From NCBI RefSeq assembly GCF_010747475.1, contig NZ_VSLZ01000001.1, forward strand, positions 1,302,001 to 1,366,000: 64,000 nucleotides of DNA. The letters run 5' to 3'. Origin of the DNA: Halorussus sp. MSC15.2 (GTDB lineage: Archaea; Halobacteriota; Halobacteria; Halobacteriales; Haladaptataceae). This document shows positions 35,444-44,482 of this stretch, one piece after another; within the stretch, counting starts at the first letter, position 1, and each line of letters starts with the position of its first letter. The notes under the pieces are model-generated. The model saw only the letters and a program-made list of their open reading frames with translations. It had not been told where the DNA came from and searched no databases. Both the position numbers and the translations under genes were made by a program.

Positions 35444-36475
35444 TCAGCCCTCCTCTTTCTGATACGGCGGAGATTCGACAGTCTGCACCGCACGAGCGTC
35501 GAGTACCGTCTCCTCCGTCCCGCGACTCGCGGCGGTTCCCGCTACTCGCCGACTCGCGGAGTTCCGGCCGAGCGCGCGCTCGTAGACCGCCGCGAGTCGC
35601 GCCGCCGTCCGCTCGACGCGCAGGTCCGCGACCGACTCCCGGCCGTTCGACCGCCGGGGGTCGGCGAGCACGTCGGCCAGCGCCGCGGCGAGTCTCGCGT
35701 CGGAGTCGCCGACGAACGACGGTGAGACGCCGCGCAGGCGCTCGCGCACGTCGCCCACGTCGGTCGCGACCACCGGCAGGTTACAGCACAGCGCCTCCTT
35801 GACCGAGTTCGGCAAGCCCTCCCAGCGAGAGGTCAGCAATAGCGCGTCGGCGGCGTTCATGTAGTCGGGCATCCGGTCGTGGTCCGCGTCGCCGAGCGAG
35901 TGGAGTTCCACGGGGGCATCGACTCGCTCGCGGGCCGCCTCCACCACGCGTCCGGCCCGCGGGAAGTCCTTGACCTCCCGGTCGGGCGCGTAGGGAAACA
36001 GGACGTGGCGAGCGTCGTCGCTCCACCCGACCGCGGCGCGGGCCTCGGCCTTCGGCGCGGGCCGGAACTGGTCGAGGTTCACCCCGTGGGCGACGACGTG
36101 GGTCTCCCGGTCGAGTTCGTCCGCCATCTCCTCGGACATCACGACCACCTCGTCGGCGCGCCGGGCGCAGGTCCGCGAGAGCCACCCGAACGTACCGAGC
36201 AGGTCCGACCCCCACAGCGAGAGGACGACCGGGAGCCGAGACTGGGCGAGCGCGGCCGGGGCGGTCAGGCCGTAGTTGGCGTGGACGAGGTCGTAGTCGC
36301 GCCCGGACTCGGCCAGCACCTCCGGGACGACTCGGAGGTAGTCCCGAATCGACCGGCCGGTTTCGGGGTCGCCGGGCACTTCGAGCGTCGTTCGTTCGAC
36401 ACCTAACTCCGCCAGCGCGTCCGTCTCCCGCCGGTAGAATCCGGGGACGTTCGCGGTAACGCTCAGCACGTTCAT
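35444..36475 (-). CDS. GT4-family glycosyltransferase
   Basis: 343 aa, GT-B fold. The N-terminal half has HANYGLTAPAALAQSRLPVV and LSLWGSDLL. The C-terminal half has HGVNLDQFRP, LFPYAPDREVKDF, and the donor-site segment LLLTSRWEGLPNSVKEAL with the E-x7-E-like motif. It would transfer a sugar from a nucleotide donor in the cytoplasm. The last 40 residues are poorly conserved. It has its own RTAACAAAG-like element. Confidence 0.88.
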   Translation of the reverse strand: MNVLSVTANVPGFYRRETDALAELGVERTTLEVPGDPETGRSIRDYLRVVPEVLAESGRDYDLVHANYGLTAPAALAQSRLPVVLSLWGSDLLGTFGWLSRTCARRADEVVVMSEEMADELDRETHVVAHGVNLDQFRPAPKAEARAAVGWSDDARHVLFPYAPDREVKDFPRAGRVVEAARERVDAPVELHSLGDADHDRMPDYMNAADALLLTSRWEGLPNSVKEALCCNLPVVATDVGDVRERLRGVSPSFVGDSDARLAAALADVLADPRRSNGRESVADLRVERTAARLAAVYERALGRNSASRRVAGTAASRGTEETVLDARAVQTVESPPYQKEEG

Positions 36476-36529
36476 TGGTTCTCCGTGGTCCGAGAGGAAC
36501 CACTTCTCGGCTACTTGACTCGGGTCGGC

Positions 36530-36550
36530 CTTTGTAATTCGCCCGTTTCA
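36530..36550 (-). promoter_or_regulatory. Variant element TGAAA-7 nt-ATTACAAAG, facing the GT4 gene
   Basis: A one-mismatch copy of RTAACAAAG (ATTACAAAG), sense orientation, 54 bp ahead of the start codon at 36475. The upstream half is also degenerate. Confidence 0.45.
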
Positions 36551-36662
36551 GCGGTTCAACGGGCGGTCACGGAGGATAGACTCGACGGACGGTCGGTTAA
36601 GTACTCTAAAAACGAGGCGCGTTCGTCGCTACTGCGGTTCGCGCGCCGGGCGGGTCAGACGC

Positions 36663-37751
36663 TCACTGGACGAGTTTGTATGCCCGCTTCGCGACGTCCA
36701 TCGCCGCGCCCTCCGACTCCACGACGTAGTAGGGCACGAGGTCCGCGCCGAACTTGGCCTTGTACCGGCAGAGGCGCTCGGTGTTCGCGCCCATCAGGTC
36801 GTACTGGGTCACCGACTCGACCGGCGGGTCCTCGATGAGGTCCTCGACCAGTCGCCAGTGGATGAGGCTGTTGACCGCGGTCCCCTCGTAGATGCACTTC
36901 GCGCCGCCCTGCCAGAAGTAGGCGTGGTCGTTCGAGTAGAGCGCGGTGATGCCCGAGAGGTACTCGCCGTCGCCGTCGCGGGCGACGTAAGCCCGCGCCC
37001 GGTCGTTCTCCGCCAGCGCCTCGAACAGGTCCCGGACGTACGGCCACGTCAGCGCGAACGGTTCGTCCTGCTCGGCGTAGCGCGCCTTCGTCGCCTCGAA
37101 CACGTCGCGTGCGCCCTCCACTCCTTCGGTCTGGACGGTCACGTCGAGTTCCTCGGCGTCCCGAATCTCCCGGCGGAGGCTCTTGGAGAACGACTTGCGC
37201 ACGTCGTCGGCGCTCCGGTCGGCCACGTCGAGGAAGTAGGTGAAGTTCGGTTCGACCTGCAGGTTCCCCCACGCGTACGGCCGGGGGTCGCCGTAGGCCG
37301 CGTTGCACTCCATCCGGAAGAGCGTCAGTCGCGAGTCCACGTCGAGTCGGTCCAGAACCGTCTCGGCCATCGGCGACTCCACGCCGGCCTCGGCGAGTCG
37401 CCGGTCCAGACCGAGGTCGGTGCCGACCTGCTGGAGCACTTTCTCGGTGAACTCGTTGTTGACCTTCTCCTGCTTGCGGCGCTTCGGACTCGTCGGCATC
37501 AGAATCGGCCCGAGGCGCGGGATGCCCATGCTCGGCGGCGGCGACGTGACCGCGGTCCCCACCGACTTCCGCTGGACGAACACCGGCAGGAGCGCGATGG
37601 GCTGTTGGCCCTTGAACCCGCCGAACAGTTTCATCTCGGCGTCGGTGTGGCGCGCGACCACCTCCAGCGCCTCCGGTCGGTGAAACACTTCGAATCCGTC
37701 ACTCGGCAGCGCAGACTCCCACTCCGACAGTTCGAGTTGCTCGACTCTCAT
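36663..37751 (-). CDS. FemAB-like GNAT acyltransferase (copy 1)
   Basis: 362 aa. The double-GNAT (FemAB) fold is suggested by FSKSLRREIRDAEELDVTVQ, then AYVARDGDGEYLSGITALY and the conserved AYFWQGGAK. YDLMGANTERLCRYKAKFG closes the second domain. Bacterial members add amino acids to peptidoglycan, or act in exopolysaccharide loci as putative acyltransferases. Archaea lack murein, so the latter is likelier. It overlaps the deacetylase gene by 4 bp, and an element copy inside that gene may give it its own promoter. A paralogue is at 50869. Confidence 0.85.
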   Translation of the reverse strand: MRVEQLELSEWESALPSDGFEVFHRPEALEVVARHTDAEMKLFGGFKGQQPIALLPVFVQRKSVGTAVTSPPPSMGIPRLGPILMPTSPKRRKQEKVNNEFTEKVLQQVGTDLGLDRRLAEAGVESPMAETVLDRLDVDSRLTLFRMECNAAYGDPRPYAWGNLQVEPNFTYFLDVADRSADDVRKSFSKSLRREIRDAEELDVTVQTEGVEGARDVFEATKARYAEQDEPFALTWPYVRDLFEALAENDRARAYVARDGDGEYLSGITALYSNDHAYFWQGGAKCIYEGTAVNSLIHWRLVEDLIEDPPVESVTQYDLMGANTERLCRYKAKFGADLVPYYVVESEGAAMDVAKRAYKLVQ

Positions 37752-38875
37752 CCTGTTGACTCCGTGTTAGCACCGCTTTTCACTTTGTTATCGTCCACCT
37801 GTTCGGTGTGTAGGCGTCCCCTGTGGCGGTTTTCGGCGCGGCCGGTCGCGGCGGTACTCGGGTCGTCCGTCTCCGCTCTCTGGGTTTCCGAGTCGTCGGT
37901 CCCGACCGCTTCGGCCGCGGTTCGCGCCTCGCCGTCCACGGGGTGGGCCATCCGGTCGTAGTAGTCGGCGGGCGGGCCGACCCACGCGCCCATCTCCAGC
38001 GCTCGCTCGACGAGGCGCCGGTAGAGACGCCGATACCCCGGGAAGTCGGTCTGATTGAACAGTCGAGGGTGCCACAGCGCCGACATCACCGCGCCCTCGT
38101 CGGCGGCCTCCGCCAGCAGTCGCTCGCACTCGGACCACGCCGCCGCGAAGTCTTCGCCGGGGTCCGGAAGCGCGCACTCCATGACGGTCAGCGGGAACAC
38201 CACGAACTCGTCGTCGAACGGCCGGAGCGGCAGGTAGCCGTGGTCGAACCCGTACTCCTCGCTCGACCCGAGGCTGGCGTCGTACCGCAGGCCGAGCGCG
38301 CGGTGGTGGTCCCACGTCTCCGGCCCGCGATTGAGGTGGTGCTGGCGACCCCCGACAACCTCTTCGCCGAGCGCGGCCTCCAGTCCGGTCTTCTCCATCC
38401 GAAGGCGGTCCCTGTCGTCGTACGAGTCGTAGGAACCGTGGAGACCGACCTCCCACCCGCCGTCCCGGAGGCGGTCGAGCAGGGCGAGCATCTCGGGCGT
38501 CTCGATGTCGTACCGACCCAGATGCTCGACCCAGTAGAAGGGGTCCAGCCAGTCGCTCGGCGAGCGTTCGAGGACGTGCTGCTCGCGCAGGAAGTAGAAC
38601 GCCGAGCGGACGCCCAGCGACGCTTCGAGGTCCGTGATTTCCTCGAACTGCCACCACGGGTTCTCGCCGGGCAGCAGTCCAGTCAGTTGGCGGGGGTCGC
38701 GGTGTTCGACGGCGTGGTACACCGACTGGACCGTCTTGTACGGTCGGTCCACGTCGTGAGTCAGCAGCAGCGCGAACTCGGCGTCGGCGACCGCCGACGG
38801 GACGCCGGCGACGTGAGGGTCGTCTTCCGGTCCGGTCCGTCGCGGGTCCGCGCCCGAATCGTCGGGGTTAGGCAT
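37748..38875 (-). CDS. Polysaccharide deacetylase-like protein
   Basis: 375 aa. LLLTHDVDRPYK near residue 35 gives the metal-site Asp pair. GLHGSYDSYDD (about 155) corresponds to the substrate or metal loop of NodB-like enzymes. FPLTVMECALPDP and SALWHPRLF supply later conserved positions. The C-terminal 60 residues are a low-complexity tail. No signal peptide. It overlaps the wecB-like gene by 8 bp and the FemAB-like gene by 4 bp, placing it at the end of the Wbp-type operon. Confidence 0.8.
   Translation of the reverse strand: MPNPDDSGADPRRTGPEDDPHVAGVPSAVADAEFALLLTHDVDRPYKTVQSVYHAVEHRDPRQLTGLLPGENPWWQFEEITDLEASLGVRSAFYFLREQHVLERSPSDWLDPFYWVEHLGRYDIETPEMLALLDRLRDGGWEVGLHGSYDSYDDRDRLRMEKTGLEAALGEEVVGGRQHHLNRGPETWDHHRALGLRYDASLGSSEEYGFDHGYLPLRPFDDEFVVFPLTVMECALPDPGEDFAAAWSECERLLAEAADEGAVMSALWHPRLFNQTDFPGYRRLYRRLVERALEMGAWVGPPADYYDRMAHPVDGEARTAAEAVGTDDSETQRAETDDPSTAATGRAENRHRGRLHTEQVDDNKVKSGANTESTG
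37793..37813 (-). promoter_or_regulatory. Bipartite element AACAG-7 nt-ATAACAAAG, facing FemAB copy 1
   Basis: Sense orientation, 41 bp ahead of the FemAB start. It lies inside the 3' end of the overlapping deacetylase gene, so it is an internal element within an operon. Confidence 0.6.
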
Positions 38876-39929
38876 CGTCCAACAGGGTAGTGATTCGGGC
38901 CGCGGCGTCGCCGTCGCCGTAAGGTCGGGGCTTCTCGGACGGCGGGTCGGCGTTCGCCAGCGCGCGGCGGATGCGCTCCGGGTCCGCGCCGACCAGCGCG
39001 TTCCACCCGGCTTCGACCGTCTCGAGCCACTCGGTCTCCTCGCGCATCGTCACGCAGGGCGTGTCGAGGAAGAACGCTTCCTTCTGGACGCCGCCGGAGT
39101 CGGTCGCCACCGCGTCGGCGCAGTCCTGCAGGCGCACGAAGTCGAGGTAGCCCGCCGGGTCGGTCAGGGTCAGTCGCTCCCGGGCGTCCTCGTAGAGTTC
39201 GTATTCCCGCATACGGTTTACCGTGCGGGGATGTGCGGGCAGGACGACCTCCCGGGGGTCCTCGGCCAGCGCGTCGAGGATGGCCGCGAGTTTCTCGGGG
39301 TCGTCGGTGTTGCCCGCGCGGTGGACCGTCGCCAGCACGTACTCGCCCGCCTCCACGCCGAGGTCCTCCAGCACCGTCGAGTGTTCCTCGGCCCGGTCGC
39401 GCGCCCAGAGGACGGCGTCGTACATCACGTCGCCGGTGTCGTGGACCGCGCCCGGGACCGACTCCTCGCGGAGGTTCTCGACCGCGCGCCGGGAGGGCGC
39501 GAACAGGAAGTCGGCGGCGTGGTCGGTCAGCACCCGATTGACCTCCTCGGGCATCTCGCGGTTGTAGCTCCGGAGTCCGGCCTCGACGTGGGCGAGGTCG
39601 GTGTCCATCTTCGACGCCGCTACCGCCGCCGCCAGCGTGGAGTTAGTGTCACCGTAGACCAGCACCGCGTCTGGGTCCTCGGTCTCGATTCGCTCTTCGA
39701 GACCGACTATCATCTCGGCGGTCTGCGCGCCGTGGCTGTCCGACCCCACGCCGAGGTTGTCGTCGGGTTCCGGGATGCCCAACTCGTCGAAGAACACGTC
39801 CGACATCTCCTCGTCGTAGTGTTGGCCCGTGTGGACCAGCACCTCCTCGTGACTCCGGCGGAGTTCGCGGGACACCGCGGCGGCCTTGACGAACTGGGGT
39901 CTCGCGCCGACCACGGTCAGAACCTTCAT
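38868..39929 (-). CDS. UDP-N-acetylglucosamine 2-epimerase family enzyme (WecB/WbpI type)
   Basis: 353 aa from ATG 39927-39929, chosen because MKVLTVVGARPQFVKAAAVS is the family N-terminus. HTGQHYDEEMSDVFFDELGI, VYGDTNSTLAAAVAA and HVEAGLRSYNREMPEEVNR are all present. TDSGGVQKEAFFLDTPCVTM marks the UDP-binding C-terminal domain. In the Wbp pathway the C2 epimerase is the last step, giving the mannuronic form. It could instead act directly on UDP-GlcNAc. The start overlaps the stop of the dehydrogenase gene by 4 bp. Confidence 0.9.
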   Translation of the reverse strand: MKVLTVVGARPQFVKAAAVSRELRRSHEEVLVHTGQHYDEEMSDVFFDELGIPEPDDNLGVGSDSHGAQTAEMIVGLEERIETEDPDAVLVYGDTNSTLAAAVAASKMDTDLAHVEAGLRSYNREMPEEVNRVLTDHAADFLFAPSRRAVENLREESVPGAVHDTGDVMYDAVLWARDRAEEHSTVLEDLGVEAGEYVLATVHRAGNTDDPEKLAAILDALAEDPREVVLPAHPRTVNRMREYELYEDARERLTLTDPAGYLDFVRLQDCADAVATDSGGVQKEAFFLDTPCVTMREETEWLETVEAGWNALVGADPERIRRALANADPPSEKPRPYGDGDAAARITTLLDDA

Positions 39930-41347
39930 CGTCGGCCCTCCTCGCGGTCGGCCGCGTCGATACGTCCGTCCGTCGCGTTCGAGTTCGTTTCCATTGATTC
40001 TCCGCTCCCGATTGTGTACACTCGGTGGTCGGTCCCGTCGAGTTCGAGCGTCTGGCGGCCGTCCACGACCACCAGCGGGTCGAACCGACCCCACGAGATG
40101 TCGTCGAACTCCTCGTGGGGCGTCACGAGCACGACCGCGTCGAGTCCGCGGTCGTAAATCTCATCCTGCGATATCATTTCGGCGGCGAACCCCTCGGCGT
40201 CGTCCAGCATGGGGTCCACCGCGACGACCTCCGCGCCGAGGTCCGCGAGTCGCTCGGCGATTGGACCGGCGGGCGTGGCGCGGGTCTCCTCGACGCCGGG
40301 CCGGTAGGTCAACCCCAGTACCCCGACCGTGGCGTCCTCCGGCGAGACGCCCTCGGCGTCGAGTTCGCGGGTCAGCGTCTCGACCGTGAACCGTGGCATC
40401 GAGTCGTTGACCTCGCGGGCGGTCTCCAGCAGTCTGGCCTCGGTGTCGAACCCGTTGATGACGAAGTAGGGGTAGTAGGGGATGCAGTGACCCCCGACGC
40501 CGGGACCGGGCGTGTGAATCTCGCAGAACGGTTGGGTGTTGGCCGTCTCGATGGCCTCGTTCACGTCGATGCCCAGTTCGTCGGTCAGCGTCGCCAACTC
40601 GTTGGCCAGCGCGATGTTCACGTCCCGGTAGAGACCCTCGAACACCTTGACGGCCTCCGCGGTCGTGGCGTCCGAGACCGCGAGCACGTCGTTGTCCGTG
40701 ATTTCGCCGTAGACCAACGCCGCGACTCGGGTGCTCTCGTCGTCCGCGCCGCCGACCACCTTCGGGTACGCGCCGCGGATGTCTTCGAGCGCCCGCCCGC
40801 TGGCGGTCCGCTCCGGGCAGAACGCGAGACCGAACTCGTCGTGGCCCGCCGCCTCGGCGAGCATCGGTTCGAGAAGGTCCTCGCAGGTCCGGGGCGGTAC
40901 CGTACACTCCACGACGACGAGGTCGCCGGGGTCGAGTCCCGACCCGACGTCTTCGGCCACCGACTGCAGGATGGAGAGGTCGGCCTCGTGGTCGTCTGTG
41001 ATGGGCGTCGGCACGATGACGACGTGCAGCGCCGCGCGGTCCGCCGCTTCCGCGGGGTCGTCGGTGGCCTCGAACGCGCCCTCTCGGACCGTTTCGGCGA
41101 CCAGTTCGGGCAGGCCGGGTTCGCGCTTGACGTGGCACGCTCCGTCGTTGACGGTCTCGACCACCTCGGGGTCCACGTCTGCGCCGACGACGTTGCCCGA
41201 CACGTCGGCGTACACCGCGGCGAGGGGGAGTCCCATCTTGCCGAGACCGTACACCGCGACCGGGACCCGCCCGGAGCGGAACGCCTCGCGCTGGTCGGAC
41301 TCGGGCAGGTCGCTGTCGTACAGGTGGACGACCTCCTGCAGGCTCAC
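39926..41347 (-). CDS. UDP-N-acetyl-hexosamine 6-dehydrogenase (WbpA/WecC type)
   Basis: 473 aa. Rossmann site VAVYGLGKMGLPLAAVYAD, VVIVPTPI and VECTVPPRTCEDLL. The catalytic cysteine is in PGVGGHCIPYYPYF and the C-terminal domain has VLGLTYRPGVEETR. It oxidises C6 of UDP-GlcNAc or UDP-ManNAc to the uronic acid with NAD. The last 30 residues are a short charged tail. It overlaps both neighbours by 4 bp, indicating one operon. Confidence 0.9.
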   Translation of the reverse strand: MSLQEVVHLYDSDLPESDQREAFRSGRVPVAVYGLGKMGLPLAAVYADVSGNVVGADVDPEVVETVNDGACHVKREPGLPELVAETVREGAFEATDDPAEAADRAALHVVIVPTPITDDHEADLSILQSVAEDVGSGLDPGDLVVVECTVPPRTCEDLLEPMLAEAAGHDEFGLAFCPERTASGRALEDIRGAYPKVVGGADDESTRVAALVYGEITDNDVLAVSDATTAEAVKVFEGLYRDVNIALANELATLTDELGIDVNEAIETANTQPFCEIHTPGPGVGGHCIPYYPYFVINGFDTEARLLETAREVNDSMPRFTVETLTRELDAEGVSPEDATVGVLGLTYRPGVEETRATPAGPIAERLADLGAEVVAVDPMLDDAEGFAAEMISQDEIYDRGLDAVVLVTPHEEFDDISWGRFDPLVVVDGRQTLELDGTDHRVYTIGSGESMETNSNATDGRIDAADREEGRR

Positions 41348-42333
41348 CGGGCGCTCACCTCCGCGGGCCGTCGCTCGTCGGCCGCGATGTCGTCGATGCG
41401 CCGCACCACTTCGAGGACGCGCAGGCCGTCCTCGCCCGAGACCACCGGGTCGGCGTCCGAGGTGGCCGCGGCGACGAACGACTCCAGTTGGTTCTTGAGC
41501 GGTTCGCCCGTCTCGACGGTCGGGCGCTCCACGATGCTCTCGTGGCGGTAGCGCACGTCGCCGTTGTCCTCGATGTACTCGGGCAGCGAGTGGCGGTGAA
41601 TCTCGACCGACCGGTCGATGTAATCGACGTTCACCCGACAGCTCTCGGCGGTTATCGAGAGTTTGCGGACCCGCTGTTGGGTCACCCTGCTCGCGGTGAG
41701 CGAGGCGACGGTCCCGTCGCCGAACTCGAGGGACGCGGTGGCGTACTGGTTGTTCTTGACCCCGTTCGCGGTGACGTTTTCGGGGGCCTCCCCGAGCATC
41801 GCCAGCACCACGTCCACGTCGTGAATCATCAGGTCCAGCACCGCGCTCTCGTCCACCCCTCGGTCCTCCGGCGGCGGTCCGAGTCGGTGGGCTTCGACCG
41901 CGATGACGTCGAGGTCGGCCACGATGTCGGCCAGCGCCCGAATCGCGGGGTTGAACCGCTCGATGTGGCCGACCTGTATCGTCACGCCAGCGTCGTCGGC
42001 GCGCTCTATCAGTTGGCGGCCGACCGCGGGGTCGTCCACGAACGGTTTCTCGACTAGCACGTCCACGCCGTGGTCGATGCAGTCGCTCGCGATGTCGGCG
42101 TGGAACTGGGTCGGGACAGCGATGGAGGCCACGTCGGCGGCGTCGAGGAGCGCGTCCATGTCCATCGCGCGCGTGCCGTGGTCCTCGGCGACTTCCCGGG
42201 CCTGCTCGTCGTCCACGTCGAAGACGCCGACCAGATTCACGTTCGGCAGTTCGCTGTACACTCGCGCGTGGTGGCGGCCCATGTTTCCGACGCCCACGAC
42301 CGCGGCGTTCGTCGGGTTGCGTTCAACGTTCAT
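41344..42333 (-). CDS. Gfo/Idh/MocA-family sugar nucleotide 3-dehydrogenase (WbpB type)
   Basis: 329 aa. N-terminal NAD site AVVGVGNMGRHHARVYSE. The conserved EKPFVDD lysine motif follows (about residue 95), then VGHIERFNPAIRALAD and DLMIHDVDVVLAMLGE, in which the D-x-x-x-H pair is typical of the family. Next to the aminotransferase and acetyltransferase genes it would oxidise C3 of UDP-GlcNAcA to the 3-keto sugar. Confidence 0.85.
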   Translation of the reverse strand: MNVERNPTNAAVVGVGNMGRHHARVYSELPNVNLVGVFDVDDEQAREVAEDHGTRAMDMDALLDAADVASIAVPTQFHADIASDCIDHGVDVLVEKPFVDDPAVGRQLIERADDAGVTIQVGHIERFNPAIRALADIVADLDVIAVEAHRLGPPPEDRGVDESAVLDLMIHDVDVVLAMLGEAPENVTANGVKNNQYATASLEFGDGTVASLTASRVTQQRVRKLSITAESCRVNVDYIDRSVEIHRHSLPEYIEDNGDVRYRHESIVERPTVETGEPLKNQLESFVAAATSDADPVVSGEDGLRVLEVVRRIDDIAADERRPAEVSAR

Positions 42334-43411
42334 ACTCTTGGATAGCGGCGGTGATAGTTCGGAGGTCGTCTTCGGAGACGTTCGGGTGGACCGGCAGGGA
42401 GAGCGCCTGCTCGGCGGTTCGCTCCGCGACCGGGGCGGTGTGGCTCACGCCGTCGTAGGCCGGTTGCTCGTGGATGGGCGTCGGGTAGTAGACGCCCGTG
42501 CCGACGCCCTCGTCGGCGAGGTGGTCGGCGAGTCCGTCCCTGTCGTCGGTCCGAATCGTGTACTGGTGGTAGACGTGGCGGCGGTCGTCGGGTTCGGTCG
42601 GCGTCACCACGTCGGCGTCGGCCAGCGCGTCGGTGAGGGCGGCGGCGTTCGACCGCCGGGCCTCGTTGAAGTCGGGCAGGCGGTCCAACTGGACCCGGCC
42701 GATGGCGGCCGCCATCGAGGTCATCCGGAAGTTGTGCCCGACCCGGACGTGTTCGTAGCCACCCGAGGGCGGCCGACCGTGGTTGACGAAACTCGCGGCG
42801 CGTTCGGCCACGTCCTCGCGGTCGGTGGTTATCATCCCGCCCTCTCCCGTGGTCATGTTCTTGGTCGGGTACATCGAGAAGCAGGCCGCGTCGCCGAACG
42901 ACCCGACGGTCCGCCCGTCGAACGCCGCGCCGTGGGCCTGTGCGGCGTCCTCGACCACCGCGAGGTCGTACTCGTCGGCCACGTCGAGCAGGCGGTCCAT
43001 CTCCGCGGGGAGTCCGTAGAGGTGGACCGGCACGACGGCGGCCACGTCGTACTCGCGCCGAATCGCCTCCTCGACCGCGGTCGGGTCGAGGTTGAAGGTG
43101 TCGGGGTCGATGTCGGCGAACACGGGTTCCGCGCCCGCGAGTCGAATCGCGTTGGCGCTGGCCACGAACGAGAACGGCGTGGTCACCACCTTGTCGCCCT
43201 CGCCGACGCCGACCGCTTCGAGGGCGGCGTGGAGCGCGGTGGTGCCGTTGCTCGTGGCGACGGCGTAGTCGGTCTCGCAGAACGCCGCGAACTCGTCCTC
43301 GAACGCCCGCACTTCGGGACCGTCGGCGATTCGCCCCGACGCCATGACCTCGCGGACGCGCTCGATTTCGCGCTCGCCCATCTCGGGGGCGGCGATGGGA
43401 ACGTCGGTCAT
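42323..43411 (-). CDS. DegT/DnrJ/EryC1/StrS aminotransferase (WbpE type)
   Basis: 362 aa, PLP-dependent. NGTTALHAALEAVGVGEGDK binds the phosphate. VVEDAAQAHGA carries the PLP-stacking Asp, and FSMYPTKNMTTGEGGM holds the Schiff-base lysine in TKNMTTG. It would aminate the 3-keto sugar made by the Gfo/Idh/MocA enzyme. It overlaps both neighbours (11 bp and 4 bp). Confidence 0.92.
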   Translation of the reverse strand: MTDVPIAAPEMGEREIERVREVMASGRIADGPEVRAFEDEFAAFCETDYAVATSNGTTALHAALEAVGVGEGDKVVTTPFSFVASANAIRLAGAEPVFADIDPDTFNLDPTAVEEAIRREYDVAAVVPVHLYGLPAEMDRLLDVADEYDLAVVEDAAQAHGAAFDGRTVGSFGDAACFSMYPTKNMTTGEGGMITTDREDVAERAASFVNHGRPPSGGYEHVRVGHNFRMTSMAAAIGRVQLDRLPDFNEARRSNAAALTDALADADVVTPTEPDDRRHVYHQYTIRTDDRDGLADHLADEGVGTGVYYPTPIHEQPAYDGVSHTAPVAERTAEQALSLPVHPNVSEDDLRTITAAIQEYER

Positions 43412-44028
43412 GCGATGTCGTTCCCCCCGTCGAGGGCCTCGGGCAGCGAGCGATGCTCAGCGGGCGCGCCCATCGCCAGCGTCTCGGGCGGGACGTCCTC
43501 GGTCACGACCGCTCCGGCCGCGACGAACGACCCCTCGCCGACGGTGACGCCGGGGAGGAGCGTGGCGTTCGCGCCGACCGAAACGTGGTCTTCGAGAGTC
43601 GGGCCTTCCAACTCCACGTCCTTCCGAATCGGGTAGGGGTCGTTGGTCAGGACCGCGCGGGGACCGACGAACACCTCGCTCCCGATGGTGGTGTCGGTCG
43701 GCACGTAGACGCCCGTCTGGAGGCTGACGTGCGACCCGATGGTCGTCGTCCCGTCGATTACCGTGTCGGTGCCGACCACCACGTCGTCGCCGATTCGGGT
43801 ATCCTCGCGCACGAGGACGTCGTGGCCGGTCGTGAAGTCGTCGCCTATCTCCACGTCGGCGTAGACGATGCTCCCAGAACGAATCGTGGCGCGGTCGCCC
43901 ACGACCGGCGGCGACGCGCCGTCGCGGTGGCGGTGGCCGACCGTGGCGGCCGGGGAGACGTGGCAGTCGTCGCCGAGTCGGGGGTCGATTCGACCGTCGG
44001 TCTCGGACCGGGTGTCGGCTTCGGTCAC
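43408..44028 (-). CDS. Left-handed beta-helix N-acetyltransferase (WbpD type)
   Basis: 206 aa, hexapeptide repeats throughout (GSIVYADVEIGDDFTTGHDV, IGDDVVVGTDTVIDG, VSVGANATLLPGVTVGEGS). Trimeric acetyltransferases of this kind use acetyl-CoA. Beside a DegT aminotransferase it is expected to acetylate the new 3-amino group. It is the first gene of the minus-strand operon, and a RTAACAAAG element lies 141 bp upstream. Confidence 0.88.
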   Translation of the reverse strand: MTEADTRSETDGRIDPRLGDDCHVSPAATVGHRHRDGASPPVVGDRATIRSGSIVYADVEIGDDFTTGHDVLVREDTRIGDDVVVGTDTVIDGTTTIGSHVSLQTGVYVPTDTTIGSEVFVGPRAVLTNDPYPIRKDVELEGPTLEDHVSVGANATLLPGVTVGEGSFVAAGAVVTEDVPPETLAMGAPAEHRSLPEALDGGNDIA

Positions 44029-44169
44029 GGTGTACTCACCTCCGCGCGTGAACGGGGAACCGTTCGAACGCTCGTAGTCGGTAGCGGAATCATAGTAGGT
44101 CAGTCGCTCTGCCCGGCCGTATCGCCGGACGGCGGGCCGGGCGTTATCGACTCAATGACCTGCTGACCT

Positions 44170-44190
44170 CTTTGTTATATGGCACCTTGA
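44170..44190 (-). promoter_or_regulatory. Bipartite element TCAAG-7 nt-ATAACAAAG, facing the wbp-type operon
   Basis: Perfect ATAACAAAG, with the upstream CAA shifted by one base against the consensus. Sense orientation, 141 bp ahead of the acetyltransferase start. Confidence 0.6.
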
Positions 44191-44349
44191 GACCGAGTAT
44201 CCGCGGCCTATCCGGCCACCGTCGGGGGAATCCGGTCTCGCGCCTCGCCGGTTTCGGCCGCGAACGACAGGCACCCCGTGTCCCGACACCGACGCGGACA
44301 ACTGGGTCGTACCGGCGGTCCGAGCGACCGTACCGTGACGTTACCCCCC

Positions 44350-44370
44350 GACAGCAACTGGGTAACAAAG
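44350..44370 (+). promoter_or_regulatory. Bipartite element GACAG-7 nt-GTAACAAAG, facing the DUF7344-like/glmM unit
   Basis: Sense orientation, 112 bp ahead of ATG 44483. The GACAG half is identical to those at 49179 and 58208. Confidence 0.6.
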
Positions 44371-44482
44371 TGCCAACGTGCCAATTTCAAGGGTATGCGG
44401 CGGTCTTACCTGCGGACATCCTCCCAACCCGGTGGCTCTGAACGTGTATCGCCTCCGACGACCTGCCGATACCGACGGGAGC

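Larger units (their letters stand above)
44029..44482. other. Divergent regulatory region with two elements, 454 bp
   Basis: No credible gene on either strand. It holds two outward-facing copies of the bipartite element, at 44170-44190 (minus) and 44350-44370 (plus), about 180 bp apart, and a C6 run at 44344-44349. The arrangement parallels the glmS/glmU and 58.1-58.5 kb divergent regions. Confidence 0.6.

Noticed and set aside
44344-44349. C6 run as a slippage site
   Set aside because: Intergenic, so it breaks no frame. C6/G6 runs occur elsewhere in intact genes.
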